Shown here: positions 51,447 through 63,835 of the stretch, piece after piece
Layout: every line of letters starts with the position of its first letter
Position numbering within the stretch: position 1 is the stretch's first letter
From: Zymoseptoria tritici IPO323
Taxonomy: Eukaryota > Ascomycota > Dothideomycetes > Mycosphaerellales > Mycosphaerellaceae
Assembly: GCF_000219625.1 (NCBI RefSeq)
Contig: NC_018217.1
Location: 3,472,001 to 3,536,000, forward strand
Reading direction: 5' to 3'
DNA: 64,000 nt
Translations under genes and position numbers: made by a program
Notes under the pieces: model-generated
What the model saw: only the letters and a program-made list of their open reading frames with translations
What the model was told of the DNA's origin: nothing
Database searches by the model: none

Positions 51447-53105
51447 GTTGGCGATATAGGTGGGAGGGAACGGCTGGGGAAGGATTGTGAGGAAAAAGAA
51501 GAAGGAGAAAGGTTTGCGTTGTCTTTTAATGGCGGATGTAACGCCAGCGGGCTTAGACGGCTTACCTACCATGGTGACTTGCCGATGGAACTGTGGGTGC
51601 TAGACTAGGGTGACTGTGGGTGAGAATTGGGTTGACAGGCGTGACGGCGATGAACTTTCACGAAAGGACCCACTCGACCCACAGTTGCATTCTGCTTTTG
51701 CGGACGTATGGTTCGCGGCCCCACGACTCCAGTGCGAGGCTTTGGAGACTCCAAGAATCACCCTCCCTTCGTGGGAGAATAAGTCCGTCCCTTCAACGTT
51801 CCATGGTGGGGACGCAGAGTCCGAACCTGGAGCTTTCTTGCAATTTGTGATGGGGCTCATCGGCGCCTCGTTCTTTTCGATCTTTTCATGGTGGCGGAGA
51901 TGGGCTATCTGCTATCACATGGCACTGTAGAGCACGGAGTCGCTGTAGATCCCCATGATCAGCTTCCTGTAGACAGATCTGTTCTTCGAGGCCTTTGTTT
52001 CCATCTGGCCGTCGGTGAGGGAACATCACTGTCAAAGATACGTCCATCAAAGCCTCGCCAGTACTCTCCATCTCGCAGCGCCGTGCATCCGCATTTCCGC
52101 CACCAGCGCTCCAGTGGAGCCTCCACATGGCGCATGAGATGGAAACAACGCACGTAAAGAAGTTTCTGCTCCGATGTTGATGGATCGAGTTCATCAAATG
52201 CAGGCGACGTTGACGGACAAGGAGCAAAAGCCTCGCACAAAGATCGACACCTAGGTCAGGGGTGGCGTCGGTCCGAGCCCTGTTTCCACAACCTTGTCGT
52301 CGATCATTGTCGAGACCTTCTTCAGCTCTTCGATGCGCAACAACTCGATGCGGACGATAAGATGACATGACCAGAGCTCATACTGCAGTGAGTAGGCTGG
52401 CTATCACGAGATAAACGGCTTCCCAAAGTAACCACAAGACCTCCCAAGCGAAGAGTGGATCCCGCTTCTCTCCTCCGAAAAATTCTACCGTACATACCGC
52501 CGCGAAGCCACCGATCTGGCGTCATATATGGATCTCCATCTTCACGACGACACGCAGACTAATCTAATCGCGGACCTTTTCCTCGTTCTCCTGCTCGTGA
52601 AACAGGTGATCCGGATGTAACGGAAGCGGCCCTGCGAAATCACTCTCCATTGAGTCTTGGGCTGTTTCACGAGGTCGGCGTCGGCGTACGCACGTATGCA
52701 CGGAAGGCGATCTAGAATGGTAGTTCATGCAGAGAAGAGGCGAAGAAGCAAGTGGAGCCCGAGTCAAAGTTTGGCCCGTGGGACTTCATCTTTAGCGGAA
52801 TTTTGGTCCGTTGGTATTACCCACCATGACCGTGTACACGCTACTCTTTTGTCGATAGTTCTCCTATGCCTTATCGATGCACACTCAGTGGTTGCTTGCA
52901 GCACGGGTTTTCGTGCATTTCAACACTCAAGACAGTATCAGCTAGTACAATCACTCCTCGCGGCCATCTTCTTCCCGATCGCATCGTGGTACGAGTCACT
53001 CCCACTCGGCTTCGCCAGAACTGATTCCCCTACCATGTGGAAACGACTTCAAAGGCGGTTTCACAGTCCCGCTCTGCCGGTCCGGCTACAACATCGACGC
53101 AAGAC
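51447..53105. other. Long intergenic region with possible decayed minus-strand gene
   Basis: On the minus strand, open segments with protein-like composition occur in different frames: FAAVCTVEFFGGEKRDPLFA and WEVLWLLWEAVYLVIASLLT (about 52510-52385, ending at a GTATGAG donor-like site), RIELLRIEELKKVSTMIDD (about 52350-52290) and SEQKLLYVRCFHLMRHVEAP (about 52180-52115, continuing to 51959). I could not join them into one convincing transcript, so this may be a decayed or poorly resolved gene. Nothing else recognised. Confidence 0.25.
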
Positions 53106-54518
53106 TCATGTTTTTCGATCCAAAGGCGTTCTATTCCGCTCGACACAAGCCACCAAAGCTTCGTAATGGTAACTCATCCAAGGCGTAGAACCATCACTAG
53201 CATTCATCGTAGACCAATGGTCCTGCCACATCTCCCCAAGCTTCGGATCGATGTTGACAAATGACCACAACCGACAGCTAGGATCGTCTCTGAGTCGTTT
53301 TCGAAGCTCTCTGACTCCCGAAGACTCGTCTTCGGGTACGTAAGGGCCAAGTTCCTTCGGGTGCAATTCTTCCTCATCTGTGAGAGTATAATTGTCGTTT
53401 ACGATCGAGAGCTCTTCGAGAACTGGACGACAATAATGGAATTTTTGCAACATAGAATTCCATTCGAAGATTTCGTGCTCGTCTATTGGTCCATCGACTA
53501 CTTTCTGTTAGCAAAGCCAATATGCTTCTTTTCGACGGGATCGTAACAAACGTGTATGACAATTTGTCAAGCCCAGTGATCTTAATTTCTGGCTGTGCGC
53601 ATTGATGTATCTTCCCAGAGCAGGATCGAGGACGCAATTCTCCAATTCAAAATGCGTCAACTTTGGTAGATCCTCAGGCTTCAAAGGAATCGCAACGTGA
53701 GGTTTCTCGCCAGCCATGCCGATCGGAGTATTGACATCCGCCGCGAGCCTCAGCCGAGTCGCAGACTTGCAATGTGCGAAGAAGAAGTCGTTCGTTCGCT
53801 CCACGAAGTCGAGATATCCATCCGTGGTGGTCGATCGGAGGACACCGAGGCCTCCTTTATATCCAAAATCAGAGGCATGATACCCACCATGACCGCCCCA
53901 GAGTTCGATGTCCAGGTCATCCAGTCCTTCGATCAGAGTCCGCCATTCCGATGTGTAGAAAGTCGAACAGGCTTTGGGAAGTATGCTGCGTATCTCGAGT
54001 GTCTTCAGCCCGTGGCGAGCGGCGAGGGCGTGAAATGTCTCGTTGAGCAAGCCACGCCACATCCACTCTTCTTCTTTGACTGCGACATCGTCCTCGGTCT
54101 CCGGCGTGTCGGTAATGTGGACTCCCTCCGCGCCGAACACCATGTGCTCAAAGTTGCCGACGAAGAAAGACACTCTCACCTGGGATATATGTGAGAAGAC
54201 ATTTCCGCGCAGTATCTGACGTACAAGACCCGGAAGCCCCAGGCACGTATTCAGAATATCCCTATATTTGCTAAACTTCGAGACGAAGTGAATCTCAAAC
54301 GCCAGCTTGTCTACTCGGTCTTCGTATCTGTGTAGAACGTCCCAGTTGTCGTCGCTCTCTTCTTCTCGATTCGTCACCTTAATACATTTGAAGAGTAAGG
54401 GAACGAGCATTTGATGTATCTGCCGGCTTGTCAAGCTCATGGACTTGACGGAGTTGAATGGCAGATGCTCGGCAATGCAGAGCACCAGCTCGGTCGGAAG
54501 AACTGTGAGTGTCGCCAT
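53106..54518 (-). CDS. F-box protein (paralogue 1)
   Basis: Two exons, 53552-54518 and 53106-53497, with a 54-nt intron (53498-53551, GTTTGT...GCTAAC...AGTAG); 452 residues. The start MATLTVLPTELVLCIAEHLP is a typical F-box beginning (LPxELxxxIxxxL), followed by VKSMSLTSRQIHQMLVPLLF. The rest is a leucine-rich-like region without clear repeats (LRLAADVNTPIG, LTHFELENCVLDPALGRYIN, RSLGLTNCHT). It shares layout, exon-1 length (967 nt), intron position and phase, and many residues (FHYCRPVLEELSI against FLIRRPVLEELTV) with the gene at 57611-59021. F-box proteins recruit substrates to SCF ubiquitin ligases; the target is unknown. The frame is open upstream to 55067, but paralogy supports the ATG at 54518. 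Confidence 0.82.
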
Positions 54519-55390
54519 TGTGCGTGAAGGGTTGACATCCATCGATCGAGAAGACGATGGGACCGGATGAAAAGAAAGGAAGGAGGGAACGCAAGCACGA
54601 ATTCTGGAAAAGGAGATGACTGGGACCTGATGCCTCAGGCACATGAATCCGGTTCTCCAGTTGATGGTAGGATTGACGCCATGCATCAAATTTTCATGGC
54701 CGCTTTGTCTGCTTACCTCACTCCGGTGCCGTCCACGGGTCTTCGCCGCTTTCGTCAGCGGCCACGTTGCCTTTTGCAAATACTCCACGACCAACGGACT
54801 CTGCCAGATAATGTCAGCATGGTCCTTGTCGCGCGCGAAGAATCGTTGGAGTTGGACCTTCGCGGAAGCCGCAGACTGGCCATCGCGATGCGAGCTGCGT
54901 AACAATGATGCAGGAGAATCGGCAGAGTGTCTCGATGGCAGGAAAAGCGTCTTGACGGCAAGAGGCGATTCTACAACAGCCGCATCGCATCTGGGAGAAC
55001 TTTGGTCCTCGACGGAAGCATTACCCGACATACCTTGCACATTGAGATGTCGTCTGACAGATGACATATTGCACCATGATAGCTGCTTACCTCATACACC
55101 AGATGAGGCTGTGAACGCATGTGAAAGACCAGCTAACCTTGCCTCAGATTATTGCTGATTGCTAGGGGTCCTGGACTGTCTGGACCAATCCGCCTTGTGT
55201 AGACCCTGCTGGCCCCAACTGTAAACTGGGAAAGCGTTGTTCTCTTCGAAATGCCAACCAGCTATACCCTGTAGGGATCCTGCTTATAATTAGGGGCCAA
55301 GTCTGCTGTCGAAAACCTCGATGACACGTTCGAATCTTCGCAGTGCGGCTGCTCATCGTTTCGTCCGATCGAGCTCACAAGCAGGAGTCA
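54519..55390. other. Divergent intergenic region
   Basis: Upstream region of the F-box gene (-) and the Cys-rich gene (+). An open minus-strand extension of the F-box frame to 55067 has no conserved content. Nothing else recognised. Confidence 0.4.
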
Positions 55391-56950
55391 ATGCTAGCCT
55401 TCGTGCAGCTACGTCTCGCGACCGATCTCACTGCCAGAAATATCGCCGACCCGCCGATTCAGTCCGGAAGCCCTTGGCTTGCGACCGCAGAGATGCTCGC
55501 AAGCTTCTCACCGCATGTGGCATACAACATCCCGAATCGAAACCAAGTATCCGTGGGGCCTGGTAATCTTCCATCCTTATTCCGCGAAGCGATCAACCAC
55601 GCCGCTGAGCATCACCCTACACTCTTCGAAGCGAAACGAAGGCCATCTACCCTATTCAACGCACCACCGCCATCGCCTGGTATGGATTACAACAACAGAA
55701 TGTTCCTGCCTGACGCAACTCGAACGATTAGCACCCCTCCCCCCACCGCGGTCTCCCAGGGCCTCCAGACTGCGACCAACAACCTAAGACAAAGTAATAC
55801 GGACTATCAGCTATTACTCGCCGAAACCCGCAAAGAGCTTGCCGAAGCCAAGCACCAGCTCGATAGAGTCAGTGCTGCAGGTGAGGCCCTGAACGAGAAA
55901 CTCAAGCAAACAAAGGCCGAAGTCCGCAAGCTTACGAAATGGAAATTCGTGTTGCCGCGATTCGAGATGCCAGTTAAAGAGGCCACGCCTCCGCCACCGA
56001 TCGATCGGACCTGGAAATTTCTCAAACCTGGTGATGAGGGCTATGTCGATATGTCGGACGAATCCCACTCTGGCGACGCTGTGAGATTAGAAGACGATCT
56101 TGAGGTCCTGCGACGGGCGTCAGACTACGGGGAGATGGAGAGGATCGGGACGCAGCGGGAGTGGCAGCTTTGTGAAATTAGTGATGTTTGGCCGAATCCT
56201 GGTTTCCCGTGGCTTCGTGGCGAGACGCCGCCAGTGGAGGTTGATGTGGAGGAGGATGAAGCAACGCAAGACCAAAGCTGGGAGGATCCAGAGAGCAGTG
56301 AGCATGCTTTGGAAAGTACGGTCAAGATGGAAAGCACGATCACGGTCGAGATGAAAAGTACGGTCGAAATCGTGAATGACCGAGATGACGGGAAGGACGT
56401 TGAAGTCGGGAAGGACGTTGAAGTCGGGAAGGACGTTGAAGTCGAGGACAGGAACCTCCGCAGATCCAACCACGGCAAGAGGCCACAGCGATCCCTATCA
56501 CCGCAAACAGACCCGGACTCAGCCTACCACCGCGCCAGCCACTCTTCTTGGTACGATCACTATTCCTCCTACTCCTCCTCTCCTCGCCCCTTCAAACGAA
56601 TCAGATCCCACGAGCCGATGATGCGCGACGCATACATAGCCGCCGACCACGAAGTCGACACCTACCTCCCCGACTACGCTCGGTCTTCGAAGCGTGTAAA
56701 CCAGAGTATCTGCATCCACTGCTGGACCACGGATCGAGGCTGCGATTCTCTTGCTCCGTGCCTGGCATGCGCGGAGGATAATGTGAAATGCGTTCGTATT
56801 CAGTGTAAAGATGGTGCGAAGTGTCGGCATGCCAGGTGTGCGTTATTGCATGAGGGTGATTGGGAGGATGAGGATTTACTGGAGTTGAATATTGTTGATG
56901 GGGCGATGGGGAGGGATTCTTCTGGGCCTTGGTTTAAGATGGTGGAGTAG
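55391..56950 (+). CDS. Uncharacterised protein with coiled coil and C-terminal Cys-rich (zinc-finger-like) domain
   Basis: Intronless, 519 residues from ATG 55391 (MLAFVQLRLATDLTARNIAD). A coiled coil lies at about 140-190 (LLLAETRKELAEAKHQLDRV). The middle is acidic and includes a perfect threefold 18-bp repeat at 56390-56443 giving GKDVEV three times. An Arg/Ser/Tyr-rich part follows. The end carries a Cys/His cluster: CIHCWTTDRGCDSLAPCLAC, then AEDNVKCVRIQCKDGAKC and RHARCALLHE. The first part is reminiscent of a zinc cluster (C-x2-C-x6-C-x5-C-x2-C-x6-C); the second resembles a CCCH finger. This suggests nucleic-acid binding, as an inference. It sits between the two F-box paralogues on the opposite strand. 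Confidence 0.6.
   Translation: MLAFVQLRLATDLTARNIADPPIQSGSPWLATAEMLASFSPHVAYNIPNRNQVSVGPGNLPSLFREAINHAAEHHPTLFEAKRRPSTLFNAPPPSPGMDYNNRMFLPDATRTISTPPPTAVSQGLQTATNNLRQSNTDYQLLLAETRKELAEAKHQLDRVSAAGEALNEKLKQTKAEVRKLTKWKFVLPRFEMPVKEATPPPPIDRTWKFLKPGDEGYVDMSDESHSGDAVRLEDDLEVLRRASDYGEMERIGTQREWQLCEISDVWPNPGFPWLRGETPPVEVDVEEDEATQDQSWEDPESSEHALESTVKMESTITVEMKSTVEIVNDRDDGKDVEVGKDVEVGKDVEVEDRNLRRSNHGKRPQRSLSPQTDPDSAYHRASHSSWYDHYSSYSSSPRPFKRIRSHEPMMRDAYIAADHEVDTYLPDYARSSKRVNQSICIHCWTTDRGCDSLAPCLACAEDNVKCVRIQCKDGAKCRHARCALLHEGDWEDEDLLELNIVDGAMGRDSSGPWFKMVE
56390..56443 (+). repeat. Three perfect 18-bp coding repeats
   Basis: Unit GGGAAGGACGTTGAAGTC repeated three times without mismatch inside the Cys-rich protein gene, encoding GKDVEV each time; a fresh, length-variable minisatellite. 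Confidence 0.85.
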
Positions 56951-57610
56951 AAGTGGCGTGGAGGGCTGACCGCCATTGGTATGGAACTCTGCTCGCTCAA
57001 TGCAACGTCAGAGCACTGGATTGGGACTGAGAAGATTCTGTACAGAGATGAAGTTTCGAAACAAATGCCGTCGACGATTTTGCTCTGCGCTGCCTGTTCC
57101 GACGACTGACTCAAAACTCCTCGTGGCTATGACGGAGGTCCAAATATATGTGCTGGGCCATGCTGACCACAACCTCAGTCGGTATGCTCGAAAGCGATCT
57201 GCTTGGCTGCTGAGAGTGAACGGAGAGGAGAAAGAAGCACGAATGGAAAAATCTTAAGCAGCACTTTCTGGCTGTTGTGAGGGCCATCACGGGACAGGGT
57301 GCGAGCAGACAGCGGAACTGCTCGCCGAGTGAATGATATTTCCTGGTAGCATTTCCGTCTGTCGGGCTTCTTCATCGTGAACGATAGCGCGCCGGCGAAT
57401 GAGAGTCCTAGTAGCTGTGCCTGGTACTGAGGTCCTGAATTCCAGACCTGCAAAGCAATCCCCCACTCCCACTCTTTCTCGCCCTGTCTCTCCCACAATG
57501 CACCATTGTCCGAGCCATTCCCTGAGTCGAGCGAGGGAACCAGCAAGAGAGACGCAACTAAATGCAGGTGAAGTGTATGAGAGTGCACAGGTCCCGGTAG
57601 TCGGTCCGAA
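56951..57610. other. Convergent intergenic region
   Basis: About 660 bp between the 3' ends of the Cys-rich gene (+) and the second F-box gene (-). Nothing recognised. Confidence 0.45.
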
Positions 57611-59021
57611 TCATGCTCCGTTGCCAGAGCCCTCTCTGTTCTGTCTCACGAGCACCATCAACTCATCGTACTTATCCTGATCCTGGCCCATCTTGTTGTT
57701 CGTCACAATTTCTGCAAGGTCATGTACAATCACGCCGCTGTCGGGGTCCAGCTTTGCGTACACCCATAGCCGACGGTTCGGATCGTCTAGAAGTTGTCTG
57801 CGAATGTCTTTGACGTCCTCCGATTCTTGGCCACTCACTAGGATGGCGGGTCCTTGATCGTCTGAGTGAGCTTCCTCGGACTCTGTGACTGTGGCGTTGT
57901 CGGTCGTCACTGTCAACTCTTCAAGGACTGGACGGCGGATGAGGAAGTGGTAGAAGAACAACTCCCATGTGTAGTATGGAAGGTGAAGTAAGGGGCGGCC
58001 TGTAGTCTGTCAGCGATTGTGATTCGTTCTGGAGAGGGCATGTCGCAGCCACACCTGCGAAGCAGCTCTTCAGCCTGAGTACTTTCAGCTGTTGACTGTG
58101 ATCGCCAAGGAAGCGGCACAGGGCCTTGTCGATGAGGCAATTTTCTAACTCGAGATGTAGTAGTTTTGGCATGCTGACGTACTGAAATGGGTTCAGCCTC
58201 CGAACTCGACCGGACCCAGCGATGGGTCCGCTGATGTCTGCTACCAGCTTGACTCGCGTCATAGAGTCTCCGTCCACGAAGAAATTGAGTCCCACAATGT
58301 CGAGGAAGTCGCTATATCCCCCTCTGACGCTCGACTGCCGGCCAATATCAATGTTGTGGCCTGTCCAGAGATGGATCTCGACCTCTTCGAGGTGAGAAAC
58401 GAGTTTCCACCACTTGAGAGTGTGGAAAGTTGAGCAATCTCGTGGGATCAAATCATGTAGCTCTAGTGTCCTCAAACCCTTTCGAGTGGCCAACGCTCCA
58501 AAAGCTTGGTTCAGAGTGGCTCGCCACGGCCACAGCTGCTCTTCCGCACGTGTCTCACTTGAAGGCTCCAGTCTCTTGTACACGGGGTTGGCTTTGCCAC
58601 CGAACACTTCATGTCCGAAGTCACCAATGAAGAAAGCAACTCTCAATCGGGACACATGAGGAAGTATACTTCCATCCAACAGCTGCTGCGCCTGGGCCGT
58701 GATGGAACGTGCCGGTGGGTAGCGTTCAGATGTACGTCCTGGTGGCCACAAGTCGTCATGATCGTCGTCTTCTTGTCCGGGTATGGAATGTAGCTCAAAA
58801 GCCAGCTTCTCCACCTTGCGTCCATACTTCTCGACGACCGTGCTGATGATGTCGCAATCTTCTCTGCGGTTGGTGAAGCGGACACAACGGAAAAGATCTG
58901 GTGATAGAGTCCTGTGCAGTTGCCAATTCACAATGCTCAGTGACTTGATAGCCTCGAACGGCAGACGCTCTGTGATGCCGAGGAGGAGCTCCGTCGGCAG
59001 CTCGAGCAGGAGTGTTGTCAT
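57611..59021 (-). CDS. F-box protein (paralogue 2)
   Basis: Two exons, 58055-59021 and 57611-57999, with a 55-nt intron (58000-58054, GTGTGG...CTACAG); 451 residues. The start MTTLLLELPTELLLGITERL is an F-box, continuing AIKSLSIVNWQLHRTLSPDL. The body parallels the gene at 53106-54518: KVEKLAFELH against DKLAFEIHFV, VSRLRVAFFIGDFGHEVFGG against ISQVRVSFFVGNFEHMVFGA, and LLHLELENCLIDKALCRFLG against LTHFELENCVLDPALGRYIN. Exon 1 is 967 nt in both and the intron has the same phase, so the two arose by duplication. Probable SCF ubiquitin-ligase substrate receptor. The end (VLVRQNREGSGNGA) is basic. Confidence 0.82.
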
Positions 59022-59773
59022 CGTCCGGAGAGCTCAGCGCGCTGGCTGGTGGACGAAAAGAGTTGACGGGTCCGGTGGAACGTTGTTGAAATCGTCCGCT
59101 TTGGTAGACTGGGTTGCCTAATTGAAGGACGGCTCAGGACAAGAAGTGGAGGACGACTTAGGAGATGAAGTGAATGACGACTCAGGAGAAGGAAGGAGGT
59201 CCCATTGAAAACGGCGACTGAATGGGTGTGTGATGACTCAGCATGTCTTGCCTCAGGCAACAATAAAAAAGACCAGAAGTAGAGGCGGATATCGCTGGTC
59301 GCTGGAATACACTCGGTCGTCCAGCATACTTTGATCTTGAGCGTTGCTTTCCAAGCATGATGGACAATGAGAAAGGGGGATGGAGCGGAGTCGCAGGCGA
59401 TGAGCGTGTGGAGAAACGACTCCTGAACGCACACGCCTGTGCAGAGATGATGCCTTTCGAGCCCGGAGTCTAGAACCGTGCGGGTCTGTCCCGATCGCTT
59501 ACCTTCCAGGTCTGGAAGACCACTGCTATGCTGCAAGATCATGGTCAACAGGCGCGAATGAAGTTCGATGAAGAACACTCACATTAGCCGATGCTGCTCG
59601 CTTCTCCGTCTGGCTCGTCGATCCGCAGACATGAAGCCTAGCGAAGCCATCGAATGAAGCTTTTGTTCGTATCTGCCGAATCTACAAGGCCCCGGCCACG
59701 ACCACCAAACATCGAGTCCGGACACCTTGTCCGCATCCTCGACTTCCCCATCATCCAGCTATTTTCCTTTCCC
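59022..59773. other. Intergenic, nothing recognised
   Basis: Upstream region of the second F-box gene and 3' flank of RSE1, both on the minus strand. No gene or RNA recognised. Confidence 0.45.
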
Positions 59774-62700
59774 TTAAAAAGCCACCCTCCCCCTCATCTC
59801 CTGCACCTTCTTCTCGACCTCCTTCACACTGCGATCCACCTCCGCAGCAATCTTCCCCTTGACATCCTCCCTCAACCCAAGGTATCTCTCGCAAAGGTCC
59901 CCATCAATCACACCTTTCACCGGCACGTAATAGCTTCGATACATCAAATGGTCCCTGCCCGCAAGCGGCGGATCCTCTTGCCTCATCTGCGACTCCAATG
60001 CCGTGAAGAACTCCACGTCCTCCCTTGAGACAAAGGGTACGAGCATACCCAGCGTTCCTTGTAGTCCACTCCAGAAGATGACCTCAGCTCCACCCGCGAC
60101 GAGGGAGGTGCGTTGCAGGGAGGTGGGGATGTCGTTGGCGAAGAAATGAGACCTCAGTTCGAGGCGGTACGGCGCACCACCGAGGTAGGAGCGTTCATTC
60201 ATGATGTACCCGCCTGCGCCATCTTCGTCGGCCTCAGTGGACGTCGCTTCGGGACAGCGCACGACCCACAGATTGCCGAACTTGTCCGCGCCCGCAACGG
60301 TTTCGTAGTCAACAAGGGCGGTGGCGGTAGTCCAGCGTTGGATCGTGTCGTCGACGAAAGGGATGAGACGGTTGAAGGCAGGTTTGTACACGACGTATGT
60401 TACGCTTTCGGAGACGTCGGCGCAGATGAGGCGGTTGCCGACGGAGGTGATGTGGGTGATGAGGTTGGGAACAGCGGTGCCGCGGGCTTTGCGGAGGAGA
60501 TGTTTCATGCCCATGTCGTAGATGAAGAGTTCGTTGCCAACGCCGAGGGCGAGGCGGCCGTTGAATTTGCAAAGGGCGTAGATGGGGCTATCGAATTGGG
60601 TGCGGTGGACGAATTCGAGTTTGGTGCCTTCTTCGAGGAGGCGGTAGATGTGGACGAAGCCGGTGGAGGGTTGGGAGGTGCCGGGAGACATGTGTTGGCC
60701 TGTACCGACGGCGAGGAATACTTCGTCTTGACGGGAAGTGAAGGGGACGCAGGCGATGCAGAGTGCGGCCTCGTTTTCGCCAAGCTCGATGGTGTGGGTG
60801 ACTGCTTTTTGTGTGATAGGGTCGATTGCTTGTATGCAAGACGCCCAGTGGCCGGTGCCCCGGGACACACCGAGGTGTTTCTCCAATGCGGTGGCCTCTT
60901 CGTCATCGTCTATTGACTTGCCTCGTAGCTGGTCTCGCATGGCTTTTGATAATGTGTTGCCATCCGCTTGTGCTGTATACCAGATGGGGTAGAGAGGGTT
61001 GCGATCCATGGCGCGAGGTGTGTAGTTGAGGTCGATTGTGGAGGATGAGAGCCGTCCTTCGATGGAGGGTACTTGCATGATCAGGAGGGAAGAGCCTTGA
61101 ATAGCACAGAGGCCGACCAGATCAGGGCTGATGAATGATCTTGCCGCTTCGATTGGCTCAGCAATGAGAGGCGTGACTGTGTACTGCTGGCTCTGCGGGT
61201 GATTGTAACCAAGCCATGGTCGGCTTGAGCATGCGAGGACGCACTCTTGGTCATTGATCTCGACGGGACATAACCGGGGAGGCCGAGTGCCCAAGAATTT
61301 CGTCCGTACATCACCGAGCTCGCCAGTTGTCTCGTCGATGACTGCTCGGAGGTACAGACCGGACTGGAGACCGATGTGCACCACATTGACGTATGAATTC
61401 GATGAAGGATCATGCATCTCGACCACCTCAAGCGATGTTGGAACGGCCGAAAGAGCTTGCACACTGCGTGGCTCTAACGGCGAATCCAGCTCGATGCTGA
61501 GGACGCGAATTGTGCAGTCATCACACCCCACGACTGCATACTTTGCTTGCTGTCGACCCTTCGGTGTCCGGCCGACAGACAGCGCAGTCACCTTGCCACT
61601 CATTTCTGGCATCTCCTCAAGCTGCACAAGGATGCCATCGTCTTGCATAAAGAAGAAGGCAAGCTCGGCAGAGCTCAATGCCAGGAGTAGTTGGCGCTCG
61701 TTTGCTGATGCGACGACCACAGTGCGATGTGCGGGTGTTGGCCACTCGTTGAGTGCGCCAGATTCCAGGATGCTTCGAATACCGCGAGCGTGTACTTGAA
61801 CGAGTGTCGCGTCGCCCATTTGTTGCGCATGGACTGTTGCGCGGTTTTCCAGAAAGCTGGAGTTCTCGATCTGCTCGACCGAATCGCCGATGGAACATGC
61901 GATTGTGAGATCGCCATAGCTACTGCTGAGGAGGAGGTATCGATGGAATTCATCCGTGGATCGATGTTTGAATGTCCAGATGTTGTCATAAGGCACATTG
62001 CCCATGCTGTTGTTGATGATCTCCTCCACGTTCAGACCGTGACGGATCGTCTTGAACTGACTCTTATTGCCTGTGCCTTGGATTGCGTAGATTTGCGGAG
62101 CATCTTCACTGGTGAGGTTGTCCACTTTCGTCTTGATCAGTGGGTGTAACCCTGGAACGTCGCAGGCGACGTGGGTCATCGTCAGTTCTCTCGGCTGGAA
62201 GTATGTCGGATCTGTGGGATCTTGTGGATCGGATGGAACACCGTCGGAGGTAAAGGTGTTGTGGGGTTCAAAGTCTGGATCATCGGCCAAATCGTCGACG
62301 TGAAGGAGATGGCTGTTGCCGTTCTCAGTGGCAATGTAGAGGTAGCCCTTCTTCAAGAGAAGCATTTGGCGGGCGATCGGAAATGTGTCGTAGTATTTCA
62401 TGACGATTGCTGAAGGTCTCGCGGTCTGGCGGCCTTGGTCGTCCAGCTCCATTTGCATGTTCAGCTTAAAGACATCGCCGTCTTCTGTCTGCAAGAAAAA
62501 GAAGAATTCGTGTCTCGTCTTGGCCAGGTGCAAGCAGTATGCGACAATCGTCCTCTTCCGCGCCGAGTCCTCGGTTGGGCCGTTCCTTCGAGGTATCGTA
62601 ATCGAGAGAGCAGGATGTTTGTCGTGGCGATAGTAGATGCGATCCTCCGCGCAGACCAGCACTCCTGATGGTCCGTCTTGTCCTCCAGGTACACCAATAA

Positions 62701-63593
62701 TCATATTCGCTGTGTAGTCCACTGTGTCGGTCCAGCTCTTGACCACATGATTCAGCCCCATGTCCACCGTATAGTACACCAATTGCTTTTCCCTCCTCTT
62801 GAACGCATCTCCGCTCGGATCAGCCTCCGCTTCTGTGTACTCGACTTCCAATGCCGCAAAGATCGGAGCGTCCCAGCCAGTGTCCAGCGCGCATATTCCG
62901 AAACATAGACTGCCCATCTGGTTGGCCTCGTGAGGACTCGATATGATAATGTTGCCGTCGGCATGGCGATTCAACATGTAGACCACCTTGTTCTTCTCCA
63001 CGCTTGCCAACATGATACATCTCCCTCGACTGTCGCTCGCCAGGTAGTGTCCAGGAATCGTTCGACGGATTCCAGATTTGCCATATGTCTCGAGGTGGAC
63101 TCGCTTGAAATTTTGCTTGTCGGCATCGTACGTGAGCATTGTTACACGGCCAGAGTCGGATGAAACGACCAATTGATCTGCGGGAGGTTGTCAATGTGGC
63201 TGTCATGGCATTGAGGAGAAGACGATTGCGAGCGCATAATCGCTGTCTCGCGGCGATCAAGCTGCTGCATCTTTGCAATCACTATGCGATCTCGCGCAGT
63301 GGTAGGAAGAAAGTTATGAACTCACCAGTAGCAGTTCCAGGAATACGGAAAGCGGCCACACCGCGCACGATCCCAAACACATTCTGATCGCATACTGTGA
63401 CAATGCTACGCTCGGTTCTGTCGGCGCTTTCCACGATCCGGTGGAGAAGAATGTGCTCGCCGCGTGCCTCGAAGATTTGCTGATCGGTCGCTTTGAGTCC
63501 GGGGATCGCATTGCAGGTGACAGCGTGGGTTGGAGCGGAGGGAGCTTCTACAGTGAGGGCATAGAATGCCTGGGTCATCTGAGTGTTGGCCAT
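59774..63593 (-). CDS. RSE1: Pre-mRNA splicing factor RSE1 (SF3B3)
   Basis: Two exons, 63326-63593 and 59774-63177, with a 148-nt intron (63178-63325, GTGAGT...CGCAG) that restores IPGTATD-QLVVSSDSGRVTM; 1,223 residues, the usual length. The N-terminus MANTQMTQAFYALTVEAPSA and blocks such as FGICALDTGWDAPIFAALEV, HEFFFFLQTEDGDVFKLNM, LRKARGTAVPNLITHITSVG and RWTTATALVDYETVAGADKF identify the CPSF-A/DDB1-type three-propeller scaffold of SF3b. It acts in the nucleus within the U2 snRNP, stabilising branch-site recognition. The intron lies after codon 89. No sign of damage. Confidence 0.95.
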
Positions 63594-63835
63594 GGCGGCC
63601 GGAAATGCGTGAGCTGGACCAGAGCAGCGTGTTGTTGAAGTTCAGCTCAGCTTTTCGTCGTCGATCTGCTTCATCAATAATTTGAAGGTTGGAGGGGGAG
63701 AGGTCTCGAATTATTGCTGCATGACTCGCGTGCTCTAGCGGGGCGACATCCCCATCGAGTCAAGACATCGAGTTCCATTGCTTGACGTCGTGCATTTCGA
63801 GAACTTCGTCGACCGAATGTACAAACACATTCACC

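Noticed and set aside
54519..55067. N-terminal extension of the first F-box protein to 55067
   Set aside because: Open frame but no conserved content; the paralogue starts at the equivalent of 54518 and the F-box begins right there.
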